Source: Zizania palustris (taxonomy: Eukaryota > Streptophyta > Magnoliopsida > Poales > Poaceae). From it: DNA of 64,000 bases. Location of the stretch: assembly GCA_019279435.1 (NCBI GenBank), contig JAAALK010000285.1:24274371-24338370 (forward strand), given 5' to 3'. The notes beneath the pieces were generated by a model. That model saw only the letters and a list, made by a program, of their open reading frames with translations. It was not told the origin of the DNA and made no database searches. The position numbers and the translations under genes are program-made. Shown here one piece after another: positions 53,981-64,000 of the stretch. Position 1 is the stretch's first letter. Each line of letters opens with the position of its first letter.

Positions 53981-54477
53981 TGTTGGGGGAAAATATCCCA
54001 TCTTCGGGGTTATTGCCAAAGCAACATGAAGACAGTCAACCAGTTCGAAGATAGTCCGAAGGTCATCTTCGAAGACGGCTTGGAACCTCGTCAGGAGTCC
54101 GAAGACTTGCATTGGTTCGAAGTATATCTTCGAACCAAAGCCTTCCGAGATTTTTTCTGCCAGCTAAGATGGAAGACTTGTCTTCTATCCTATTAGATTA
54201 GTCTTTTACCATTTTAGCCCTATTAAGGAAACCGAATAGTTTCCTTAATGTCGGTTGTAATAGAGGGGTAAATAGGTCTTTTCCTTAATATTTGGGCCTA
54301 TAAATACCCCCCATTTTACCCTGTAATAAGGACCGATTTACAAGTGAATCAATACACACTTTCGAACTATTCTAAGCTATTATCCTTTCGGAGGCTTAGA
54401 ACAGTTTGCTTCACAAACACTTCGTTTGTTAGTTTCTTTTCTACAGAAACCTGTTAGCGTAATCTTTTACGCCAACA
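53981..54477 (+). repeat. Element C 3' LTR
   Basis: 497 bp, identical to the 5' LTR in my side-by-side reading. TATA box at 54299-54306, inverted repeat at 54112-54138. Followed by CACGG. Confidence 0.93.
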
Positions 54478-54599
54478 CACGGTCTTCCCACTAGTGCACA
54501 AGAGCTTGGTTTGGGCAGAGAAACACTTGCTAGTGTGGAAACCGAGGAAAAAAATATGTGATGCATGCACCTAGGAAAAATCATAAAGCACACATACAC

Positions 54600-56001
54600 T
54601 TGCGAGCTCATCTATCCTCTTCTTAGCCCATCTAAGTAGTTTCTCCCGATACCTCAACTCCTGACGGTTATCTTCTAGTAAATCAATAACTTCTTGTTCA
54701 TAGGAAGATACCTTTTCATCGTCATCATCGTCGGAGTTGTCGGGGGAGCCCTTCTCTTCCTTATCCCAAGAGCCATTGAGCAGAAGCTCCTGCGGGATCT
54801 TCGGCTATGATGTGAGCGGCTCTTTGGCTTGTCCCCGAAGGCCATGAAGCAGAGGCCCTCCGGATCATCCTTGTCCTTCCCCTTCTTGATCACGATCTCT
54901 TCATCACTTGAGCTTGATGAAAAGGAAGAAGATGATGAGCTCTTGGAGTCGCTTCTCTCCATCTCGGAGAAGAAGGCTTTGTCTCGCTTCTTGTTCTCAT
55001 GCCGGTAGTCCTTCAAGGCCTTTAGAAAGAACCTCGTCTTAGGCTTGCCTTTTGTGAAGATGGAGATATTGTGTTTGCCGGAGTCGTAGGAGACACAGCC
55101 GGTGCCCTTCTTGTGACTGTTCCGCTTGGGGCAGTCGGTGATGAAGTGACCTGGATCACCACACTCAAAGCATCCGGATTTTGTGCTATGTCTTTTGAAC
55201 ATTCGTTTATCATAGACACAACGCACCCGGTTGTTAAAAATACACAAATCATCATCTCCTAACGAATCAAGCTGGTCCTTAGTGATAGACATCAGGGAGA
55301 ACCCAGCACAACTCAAAGAAGATGAGTCAGCAGAAGGTGTCGCAAGGGCTAGGATTTTTGAGCCAGATCCAGTGAGATTTGATCTCAACTGGATATCAAC
55401 CTCTGTGGCCTTGAGCTTAATGAAAAGCTCTGTGATGGTCAAGGTATCGTAAGAGGTGCTCGCAATGATAGAGGATACCTTGATCTCCCAGATCTTAGGG
55501 TCCAAGGTTTGAAGAACCTTGAGCACCTACTCATGATCTGAGACCAGCTGAACTCCATTGCCTTGTTGGCCCAAAGCTTGTTGATGATCGATTGAAAACG
55601 ACAAAACAAAGCTTCAACAGATTCACCCGACTTCTATGTGAAATTTTCATATTCACACCGGTAGGTCTGATAGAGCCGAGCCTTGACCTGGGCTGTCCCC
55701 TCATGGTGTGTCTGGAGGGTAGCCCAGATCTCTCTAGCAGTGCATAGATGGCTCACATGCTCAAACTCAGTGGGCCTAAACCAGAAAATAAAATGTTCAC
55801 AGCTTTGTCGTTGTTTTGATGTTGGGCGACTATCTCGGGGGAAGGTCGCTCAGCAACAGGAAGCACGGTAAAAGTAGCATGAACACAAACATCCCAAATG
55901 TCCGAGCTCTGGCTCATGAGATAGGCTCGCATGCGGGTCTTCCAGTAATTGTAGCCAAAAGCTTCAAGGGACGGGACCTTGCCAGAGGAAGTCATGATCA
56001 C
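54600..56001 (-). pseudogene. Element N gag, frameshifted
   Basis: Starts MIMTSSGKVPSLEAFGYNYW (56001), then WKTRMRAYLMSQSSDIWDV, the UBN2-type gag start. After frame changes near 55740 and 55630 the frame 55526-54675 gives IWEIKVSSIIASTSYDTLT, the CCHC knuckle CFECGDPGHFITDC (about 55165-55124), Lys-rich and Ser-rich parts (SDSKSSSSSSFSSSSSDEE) and DPEGLCFMA, as in element A. A further shift near 54780 precedes the EQEVIDLLEDNRQELRYREK coiled coil. Non-functional. Confidence 0.78.
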
Positions 56002-56060
56002 TACCTTGGGTTAGAACCGGTCAAGGTATGGAAAAACCCTAACCAAGCTCTGATACCACT

Positions 56061-57900
56061 TGTAGGACCAAAAGTAGCGACCAGAGAGGGGGGTGAATGG
56101 GTGCCTAAAAATTCTTTCAAATCAATGGGCTTCTCCCAACACTCAATGCACCTCAACAGATAATCAGCGGAAATAAACAGATCAAAAACAGTGAAAATAA
56201 TCTAGCCTAAAATGACCGGCCTCCTAATCGAAAAGACAGCAACAAAGTGCTTAAAGGCAGACCAACAGTGCATTCAAATCACAAGCATTTCAAGCATCAT
56301 AAAAATTAACCATCATAGGCATTTAATTCAAGTGCACGCAAAACGAGAAGAAAGTTTACTGTTCACAAATTTGTCTCCTGTTTGGTGCTTGCTGAAGCCT
56401 ATGTCGGAGCCTGAATGCATCTGCTCCGAAGCTTGCTTCGCCTGGCTACCAGAGCCTGCTTCGGCAATGACACAACGAAGGCTGTGCGTTTAATCCACGA
56501 GGCCCACGCGATCAGTCGTCGAAGCATGCATGTCGAGGCTTGTATTTTCGACCAGCGAAGCCTACGGTTGTTCCAGCGAAGCCACTCCACACTTCATGCG
56601 AAGCTTTGCCTAGCCACCGTGCACTGAGAAACTCCGAACGTGAGCACTGCGCCAACCAGCAGCTTTCTCCGATAAAATGAGCTGACACCGAAAAGACAAG
56701 TGAGCAAGTCATGCGCATTTCTCCCGAAGACTAGAGCTACAGTGCTCTAGTACTGCTGTTATTGAATCCTCAGCCTCCTATCCCTGAGCACTATGCGCAA
56801 GTTTCCGTGAATGCGTCGGAAGACCAGCACAACCTCGTGCATAGCATCTTGACCGCTCCTCACGCCACCAAGCACCATGCTCTGACTCTCTCTGCTGCGT
56901 ATGCTGCTGCTGTGCTAGCTCCGCCTCTAGGCACTGCAGTGTCCTCGTACTCCCCATTGAAAATAAGCTGGCACGCCAATACCAGCTGGTGCAGAAGCTT
57001 GCCAAGCGTACAACCGCCTCCCGATGATATAGCTGCGATCTATACACCAAACCAGATGAACCGCAACAGAGGAAAGTAGAGATATGGCTTCTCAAGAAAA
57101 ACCGACCAGTGGTGCTCCCTCAGAAAACCAGCCACACAGTGATCAACCGAGAAAACAATGAAGAAAACAATCGATGGATTCGAAATGGCAGCGGTGATTT
57201 TTGAGAGAGAAATATGGTGGTGGCGCTTCAAAATAGAAACCAGCGAAAGGTGGAAGACACTAAAAAGTGAACTCTGAATTTCTGATTTGATTGAGTTCCC
57301 CTAACCCTAGGGGATTGGGGCCTATTTATAGGCAGCCCAATAAGAAGGGAAAAGACAGATTTACCCCTACGGTAAATTTCACAGACGCTGAAATAAAAAT
57401 GGAAAAGACTGAACTGCCCTTAGGATTTTTACAGACTCGACTAACACAGACTATGGGCCTAAAAGGCAAAATAGTAAAAACCTAAATAAAGATAACTTGT
57501 CCTGATGCGAAGCTTTCGTAGCAGCTACGGCTTCGCCTCAGAACAGTCGGATCCAAGATCAGCGGTCATTAGTTTTGTGCCGTAACTGACAAAGTGTCCA
57601 CCGTTTTCATACCGGGTACCCGGATTGGGCCGGCCTGATTCCGCGGCTCCCTCAGCTCAGCAATCGCTCGCCGCCCGTGTACCTGAGTCAATCCCGGTCA
57701 ATAGACTAGTGGATCCTCTGCCGCTCCTAGCCCATGTACTCGATTGGGTCGGCCCGACTCCACATCCTCTCTGCCCGGCAGTCGCTCGCCACCCGTGTAC
57801 CTGAGTCACACGTGGCCTAGACACGACAGGTCTCGTCTTCTCTTAATCTTCTCTTTGACTTCCATTGGCAATCACTGATCACGTTTGTAGCCATGAGGCC
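56061..57900 (-). repeat. Element N 5' LTR (right limit approximate)
   Basis: Minus-strand LTR end at 56061 (TGTAGGACC on plus). TATA-like CTATAAATAGG on the minus strand near 57321-57332. CGAAGC words occur at 56425-56600 as in element A LTR. A duplicated block with CGCTCGCC(G/A)CCCGTGTACC (about 57667 and 57785) lies at 57600-57800. I could not find the TG start. Confidence 0.55.
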
Positions 57901-58564
57901 CATGATCTTCATAATGACTCCTTAGCTACATGCACCGTGCACTTGCATAGGTGCTGATGAGAACAAGCAGCAAGCAAGAACATACCACACACAGAAAATC
58001 GAGGAAATAATCAAGAACTGGCTAGAGATTTCTGCGTTGAACAAAAAACAATAGGCACACAAATCAAGGAAAAGAAGCAACAGGAACTTCGTGTTCTGGG
58101 TGAAATTACTAAGGCAAGCACAAGCTTCAAGATATAAGGTCGGCCTGGAAACAACGGATTTTCCATAAAAATAGTAAAAAAATATGTGGCTGCGATAGAA
58201 ACTGCACATCCAAAAATTGAGAAGAAACAACGATGAAGAACTCAGAACTCAAGCAAAAAATAAAACTAGACAGTGGAAGAAAGAATCCTACCATAGGTAG
58301 AAAATCCTGCTAGCGGCAGCTCTGTGCCTTGCATAGGAAAGTATAGCAAAAACGCGTGCAGTTCGCACTGCTACAAACACTCACTGTAGCGACGGGCAAA
58401 AACATACGGTAGCGGTGGGTAATCAGTTCGCCACTGCTCTAATGCCACTGCTAACCGTGGTTAGCAGTGGCGGGCACTATGCCCACCACTACTGTGTTTT
58501 CCCCATTTTACAGAAATATTATATAAACCTTAATTAAAACAGCCCCCAGAATATATATACAGAA
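57901..58564. other. Unassigned AT-rich stretch with a terminal hairpin, before the gap
   Basis: No gene. At 58370-58500 there are TAGCGACGGGC, TAGCGGTGGG and GCCACTGCT words and a perfect 13-bp inverted repeat (58443-58455 and 58458-58470, GCCACTGCTAACC). This resembles the subterminal region of a CACTA element, but no CACTA end motif is clear. Confidence 0.35.
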
Positions 58565-59564
58565 NNNNNNNNNNNNNNNNNNNNNNNNNNNNNNNNNNNN
58601 NNNNNNNNNNNNNNNNNNNNNNNNNNNNNNNNNNNNNNNNNNNNNNNNNNNNNNNNNNNNNNNNNNNNNNNNNNNNNNNNNNNNNNNNNNNNNNNNNNNN
58701 NNNNNNNNNNNNNNNNNNNNNNNNNNNNNNNNNNNNNNNNNNNNNNNNNNNNNNNNNNNNNNNNNNNNNNNNNNNNNNNNNNNNNNNNNNNNNNNNNNNN
58801 NNNNNNNNNNNNNNNNNNNNNNNNNNNNNNNNNNNNNNNNNNNNNNNNNNNNNNNNNNNNNNNNNNNNNNNNNNNNNNNNNNNNNNNNNNNNNNNNNNNN
58901 NNNNNNNNNNNNNNNNNNNNNNNNNNNNNNNNNNNNNNNNNNNNNNNNNNNNNNNNNNNNNNNNNNNNNNNNNNNNNNNNNNNNNNNNNNNNNNNNNNNN
59001 NNNNNNNNNNNNNNNNNNNNNNNNNNNNNNNNNNNNNNNNNNNNNNNNNNNNNNNNNNNNNNNNNNNNNNNNNNNNNNNNNNNNNNNNNNNNNNNNNNNN
59101 NNNNNNNNNNNNNNNNNNNNNNNNNNNNNNNNNNNNNNNNNNNNNNNNNNNNNNNNNNNNNNNNNNNNNNNNNNNNNNNNNNNNNNNNNNNNNNNNNNNN
59201 NNNNNNNNNNNNNNNNNNNNNNNNNNNNNNNNNNNNNNNNNNNNNNNNNNNNNNNNNNNNNNNNNNNNNNNNNNNNNNNNNNNNNNNNNNNNNNNNNNNN
59301 NNNNNNNNNNNNNNNNNNNNNNNNNNNNNNNNNNNNNNNNNNNNNNNNNNNNNNNNNNNNNNNNNNNNNNNNNNNNNNNNNNNNNNNNNNNNNNNNNNNN
59401 NNNNNNNNNNNNNNNNNNNNNNNNNNNNNNNNNNNNNNNNNNNNNNNNNNNNNNNNNNNNNNNNNNNNNNNNNNNNNNNNNNNNNNNNNNNNNNNNNNNN
59501 NNNNNNNNNNNNNNNNNNNNNNNNNNNNNNNNNNNNNNNNNNNNNNNNNNNNNNNNNNNNNNNN
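58565..59564. other. Assembly gap of exactly 1000 N
   Basis: A run of 1000 N, a usual fixed size for scaffold gaps of unknown length. Sequence order across it is not proven by this window. Confidence 0.98.
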
Positions 59565-60025
59565 TGACCCATCTTCAAGCTTGGGAGCTGGAAACCTGCC
59601 AGCCTCCAGAGCAAGCCCCAGAGCCCTTGGCTCATCGTTGTGCCCGACCACCTGGACAGACTCGGTGTGGGGCGCGGGGGGCGCCCTATCGGAGGAAATG
59701 CGACCGGAGCTTCGCTCGGGGTAGTCGTTCCAGAGGGTGAGGATGGTACGGTAGGAGTCAGTGTCGTGGCTCCGGTTCTCACCATGAACGCTGCAGTGGA
59801 AAGTTGTACCTCCCAGAAGTGCCTTCGCAGGTGGCTTGGCGCCGAAGGGTCGCCCTCCACCTGGGGTGTGCTGGTACTTGGCAGGGCCTTTGGGGGTGAT
59901 GTTGAGGACTTCTCCTTGGAGGTGCTTCCGCCCTCGCCGAGAATCCTGATGGCGAAGGTCCGGGGCAAGGGCGGAGGGTGTTTCGTAGATCTTGACGCTC
60001 GGAGCCAGAACGGGGGCAATCATTG
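59565..60025 (-). pseudogene. Second copy of element E gag C-terminal part
   Basis: Same as 15-475 at a constant offset of 59550, with three base differences by eye (near 59691, 59917 and 59985). It ends in the CATTG target site at 60021-60025, where the second Copia copy begins. Confidence 0.85.
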
Positions 60026-62036
60026 TGAGAAACCAAGGGTTGGTTTCGGTGTTTGTGATGAGTGATTGACAGGCTTTTTACCCTCTGTTCGAAGGGTACC
60101 TCCGAAGGGGGTTCGGAGGTTGTTCCTCCGAAGGGTGTTCGGAGGTGGTTTCACCGAAGTGTGTTCGGTGGCTGGTTGCTGCAGCTGTGCAGCGGAGTGT
60201 GCTTGTCGAAGGGGTCCGACAGTACACGATGACTGGGTGTGTACCGAAGGCTTCGGTACTTTGGGCGGTACACCGGAGTGTGTACCGGAGGTTGCTAACT
60301 AGGAGAGGTCTCCGGAGTACTGGATACACTTGTTTGTTTGTCTGTGGTGCGCAGGGACTTCGGAGGCGACAGACAAGGTTCGCAGCGGGTGAACCTAGGT
60401 CAAGCGGGAGGCTTGATGCCAGGGGAGCGGGGAGCTCCGTCACGGTGGCTGCGAAGGTGGTCCGGGTCGGTCCTCGGGTCGAGGCATGCCAGGTGAAGGC
60501 AGAGAGTGCGGAGCGTGGCTCCGGCTGAAGGTACTCCGAGACAAAGTCCTCGGAGGTGAGGCACTTCGAAGGTACTCCGGATGGAGTGACTTCGGAGTTG
60601 GATGGAACAAGTCCTCTACGGAGGCAAGGAATTCGAAGTGTGCTCCGGAGGGAGACATTCGAAGGTACCCGACGAAGGTCTCAGAAGTCGAGGCGCATCG
60701 AAGGCATGGTCCGGGTGAGGCTCGTCGAGGAGTGTGCTCGGGGAGAGACACTGCGACGAAGGGCTCATGGAATGCTTCATGCGGAGGCCTTGGACGAAGG
60801 AGGGACTTCGAAGGGTGGTACTCCGAAGGTGGGGCTTCGGAGTGAGGAAGGCTTCGGAGCGAGGCTAGCTCCGGAGCAAGGTTGACTTGAGGTGCTTCGG
60901 CCTGCATGGCTTCGGTACACGGACTAATGGAGTTCGAGCTGGGTGAAGCTGCGAAGCCGTGGTGGTCCACTCCGGAGGTGTTGGTGCGAAGGCCCAAGGG
61001 CTTTGACGGCTTCGGCTCAAAACCGTCACTGTATCGGAGGCTATCTTCGGCAAAGCGAAGGCCACCAGGCTCAAGGCTTCTCGCCGAAGCTACCACACCC
61101 TCGCGTGCGAAGGGAGGCTGCAGAAGGTCAAAGACTGCAAAGGCTGACACTGTCTGCTCTGCAAAAAGCTGACGCTGTCCCCTCTGCAAAGCTGACAGAG
61201 AAGCCTCCGGAATAAAGGTGGACTACCTTTTGTACCCCTTAGTTCTGTAGAGACAAATCCTTTGTAAACCCTAGGGGTAAAGTAGTCACTTCCTTTGGGT
61301 GAACTGTGGGCTATAAATATGGGGGCTCGGTAGGTAACATTTAACACTTTGAGCATTTACTGTTGAGCTCTTGTAGCCACATACCTCGCTGTATTCATCC
61401 AGAGTTCATTTTATTGTGTTCCTTGTTCAAGCAGCGAAGCCCTGCTTCTGTGTGCTTTTTGCTTGAGCTCGCGTTACATACCTCGCTAGTTATAGTGCAC
61501 CGAAGCCTGTCTAGGCGAAGGTTGTTTCTGTGCGAAGTGTGTTTTTCAGTGTGCTGTCGCTCTGTGTAACAGGAGGCAAGACCTCGCTGCTTACTAGCGA
61601 AGCCCTGATCGAAGCCCGTTTTGCTTCTTGTGTCGAAGCCCTTAGCGAAGTCCGTTTGTGTGCGTGTAGACCTTCGTGTATGAAGCACAGCACTAGTTGC
61701 TGCTGCCAAGTTCCTGGTCGAAGTCCTCAGAGGGCAGTCCACTCTTGCGAAGGGTGAAGTGCGAAGCCTGCTCGAAGCACCCTGTGTGCGGAGCCTGCAC
61801 TGACTTAGCAGAGTAGATTTTCGAGGGTTGTTAGTGGAGCGAAGTCTTCTTGGCTTCGAACTTTTGCTCCTGCGAAGCCTGTGTTCGGAGCTGTCGAAGT
61901 ACCTCCGAACCAGACCTTCAAGGTTGTGTTCGAAGCCTGTTCCGCAGAAGACAGAACCAAACCGAAGGCTAGTTTTTAGCCCGATATTTTAAAAGCTCCC
62001 ATTCACCCCCCTCTGGTCGTCGTTTCTGGTCCAACA
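60026..62036 (+). repeat. Element B 5' LTR (2011 bp, full length)
   Basis: Starts TGAGAAACC, ends GGTCCAACA. TATA box near 61312-61319. It keeps the approximately 88-bp segment (about 61085-61172) absent from the 5' LTR of A, and all of the 302 bp absent from the 3' LTR of A, so it represents the complete LTR of this family. Confidence 0.9.
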
Positions 62037-62038
62037 AT

Positions 62039-62050
62039 TGGTATCAGAGC
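62039..62050 (+). other. Primer-binding site of element B
   Basis: TGGTATCAGAGC, two bases after the LTR end, as in element A. Confidence 0.9.
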
Positions 62051-62100
62051 AGGTTAAGATCACCAGTTGACCTTAACCGGTTTTGTGATCTGTTGGCGAC

Positions 62101-64000
62101 ATGGATAGAGGTAGTAAAATTCCTCTGTTCGATGGGACAGATTTTGCATACTGGAAGGTGCGCATGGAGGCTTACTTGTTAAGCCAAGGAAATGCAATTT
62201 GGGAGATTGTGGACTCACAATACTCCATCCCTGAGACTCGCACCTCTCAAACAGAGAAGGATCAGTATAATGCCAATTCCAAGGCAAGAAATATACTGTT
62301 CATCGGTTTGAGTAGAAGTGAGTTTGATAGGGTGCAGCACCTTAGGACAGCTAGGGAAATCTGGACAACACTCACTATTTTTCATGAGGGCTCTACTCAG
62401 ATTAAGGCCAGGCGCCAAAGCACCTGCAATCAACAGTATCAACTGTTTGTGCAGGCACCTGGTGAATCTATAGATGCCATGTTTTCGCGCTTTGATGCTA
62501 TAGTGAGTAACTTGCGATCCAACGGGACGCTTGCTTACAATGATCATGACAGGGCTATCAAGCTTCTCTATGCTCTTGACCGTAGCATATGGGAAGTAAA
62601 GATATCCAGCATTGAGGAGTCCGCAGGTTATGACACATTGACCTGTGATGAACTCTTTAGCAAGCTGAAGTCCACAGAGATTGCCAAGGCATCTCTTGCA
62701 GTGCACAGAAGCTCTTTGCCACAGCCATTGGCATTGGTTTCTAGCACTAGCCGTGGCACCACTGCAGAACCAAGCACATCTGGGACTTGTGTTTTTGCAG
62801 ATGGTTTTGCTTTGTCCTCCCTGGTCTCCGTCACAAAGGAGCAGGTGGACACTCTGGATGATGATGAGCTTGCTCTCATTGCCAGAAGGTTCACCCGTTT
62901 TCACCATGAGAGACGGGATCAGAGGAGAAGTGGTTTTAGTGGTTGCTTTGAATGTGGCGACACTTCTCATATTAAGGCCAACTGCCCTAAGCTCAAGAAA
63001 GAGATGAGAGTGAGCGCCCCAAATACCACAAAAAGGAGAGGAAACCCTTTGTGAAGGGCAAGTGCGGCAAGATGGCTAAGAAAGTAGCCAAGGCCGCTTC
63101 CAGAGCCTTTGTTGCTGCTCTCAGCGATATCGACACATCCTCAACTGAGGAGTCGAGCTCTGAGGAGGAGGAGTCCCCAAGGAAGGAGGACAAGAAGGAT
63201 AAGAAGAGACGAGACTTCACCGGCCTTTGCTTCATGGCCGACAGCGATCACAGCGGCGATGAGCTTGACTCATCTGAGGTAACACTATCATCTGACCAGC
63301 TACTAATTAAATTAGATGAGCTGAATGAAGTAGTTCTTGGTCAGGATAGATTACTTATGCAAGCCGCTAGAGAAAGAAAAGACCTTAGACTTAGGCTAGA
63401 AACCATTTCTACTGAATATGCCATGCTTAAGTCTAAATTTGATGATGCTGAATGTGAGTCATGTTCTGTTGTCATGAGTGAGCTTGCTCAGTTGCGTTCT
63501 GTTCATGCTCAAACTCTTTCTGAGCTTGAGACTGCACAAAAGCAGCTTTTGGAGGTGGATTCTAGACCTCATGATGTTATTGATTGCATGAACTGCTCTT
63601 TATTACGCGAAAGCATTAATTTACGTGATAAGCATGTTCATGATTTGGAGGCTAGATTGGAGAGGGCCGGTAGTTCTAAGGATGTGCAGCCTGTGTGTGA
63701 CACTTGCATTACCCTTAAGGACCAGCTAGGCACTGTTAGAGAGCGTGCTGAAAACCTCATGTCTGAAAATGAGTACCTCCTTTCCGTGGTTAATAAATGC
63801 ACTGAGGAAAAGGGTAGGATGGATTTGCTCTTGGCCAAGACCAAGTTGTGTGCTGACAGAGCAGGGGTAGCTCTAGGTTTGGGTTTTGAGAGGATTTCTT
63901 CAGACAGTAAGATCAAAACTGTTTTTACCTCTCCCACTACCTTAGAGAAAGAAAGAGCTCTGTTAGACACTCCACCAGCCAAGAAACCTACCCAAGCTCT
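62101..64000 (+). pseudogene. Element B gag, one frameshift, cut by window end
   Basis: Open from ATG 62101 for 317 codons: MDRGSKIPLFDGTDFAYWKV, IWEIVDSQYSIPETRTSQTE, UBN2-type core, FSRFDAIVSNLRSN, and the CCHC knuckle CFECGDTSHIKANC (about 62945-62986). One A is missing from a run near 63000 relative to A, so the frame leaves the family text at KLKK. The acidic and coiled-coil tail continues in another frame to the end. At the site where A has TGA (4355) this copy reads CAA (63992 region). Confidence 0.85.

Larger units (their letters stand above)
42893..54477 (+). mobile_element. Element C: young Tat-lineage gypsy retrotransposon with antisense gene
   Basis: 11,585 bp with LTRs 42893-43389 and 53981-54477, both 497 bp and identical in my reading, and target duplication CACGG (42888-42892 and 54478-54482). 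Order: LTR, PBS, gag, protease, RT, RNase H, second RNase H, integrase, tandem repeats, antisense five-exon gene, polypurine tract, LTR. A second RNase H and an antisense gene before the 3' LTR are Tat-lineage traits. Identical LTRs mean very recent insertion. Two single-base breaks interrupt pol. Confidence 0.95.
54483..57900 (-). mobile_element. Element N: SIRE-like Copia fragment, minus strand (host of element C)
   Basis: The minus strand has an LTR (from 56061 rightward, far limit not found), a PBS (GGTATCAGAGC, plus 56048-56058) and a gag running left to about 54600, where element C interrupts. The LTR end word CCTACA and the GACCAGAGAGGGGGGTG stretch correspond to the end of element A LTR, but the body is diverged. 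Pol is not found, so it is a partial or non-autonomous copy. Confidence 0.72.
60026..64000 (+). mobile_element. Element B: second copy of the SIRE-type Copia element, truncated by the window end
   Basis: Same family, same target site and same host gag as element A, so it is a duplicate of that insertion. LTR 60026-62036, PBS and gag are present; pol lies beyond 64000. Base differences from A are scattered at about 1%, plus single-base length changes in homopolymers and the approximately 88-bp segment missing in A. Confidence 0.9.

Noticed and set aside
58508..60023. Two long minus-strand frames of about 500 codons crossing the N run
   Set aside because: The middle consists of unknown residues from the gap; only the right part (from 59565) is real gag sequence.

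Overview
This is plant nuclear DNA, almost certainly from a grass and probably a panicoid-type one. The evidence is nested LTR retrotransposons of the SIRE/Maximus, Ale-like, Tat and chromovirus lineages, hAT and CACTA remnants, and one intron-rich host gene: a betaine/aminoaldehyde dehydrogenase (ALDH10, BADH). No prokaryotic features are present. No tRNA or rRNA gene was seen. I name elements A to N here for reference.

Layout. BADH lies on the minus strand. Exons 1-2 are at 33708-34105 and exons 3-10 at 17729-20432. Intron 2 is blown apart by a CACTA end (20905-21174) and by Copia element G (21257-33505). G itself holds small LTR element H in its 5' LTR, a minus-strand chromovirus I (25035-30531) in its coding region, and a hAT-type element J (32550-33339) beside its polypurine tract. 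Intron 3 holds a MITE-like element (19786-20331). Intron 10 is cut by chromovirus F. To the left of F lie a Tat-like element D (about 12046-15280), a minus-strand gypsy element E (1-12045), and inside the E gag a SIRE-type Copia element A (476-10423). BADH exons after 10 are not in the window, and the gene is a pseudogene.

Right half. 34106-42887 holds mostly decayed repeats: an LTR with PBS (K), a gutted Tat element (L), a solo LTR (M) and an unresolved gag-like stretch. Element C (42893-54477) is the youngest insertion. It has 497-bp LTRs that I read as identical, a CACGG target duplication, a gag-pol with two single-base frame breaks, a tandem-repeat 3' region, and a complete five-exon antisense gene of 1140 codons. 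C sits in a minus-strand SIRE-like element N (54483 to about 57900).

A 1000-N scaffold gap (58565-59564) is followed by a second copy of the start of the window (59565-64000). It has the same Copia family, inserted at the same CATTG site in the same E gag, about 99% alike. It is therefore a duplicate of the locus, or an allele or homeolog placed in the same scaffold.

The main discovery candidates are the intact intron-containing antisense gene of C, and the unrelated antisense gene relic at the matching place in D.
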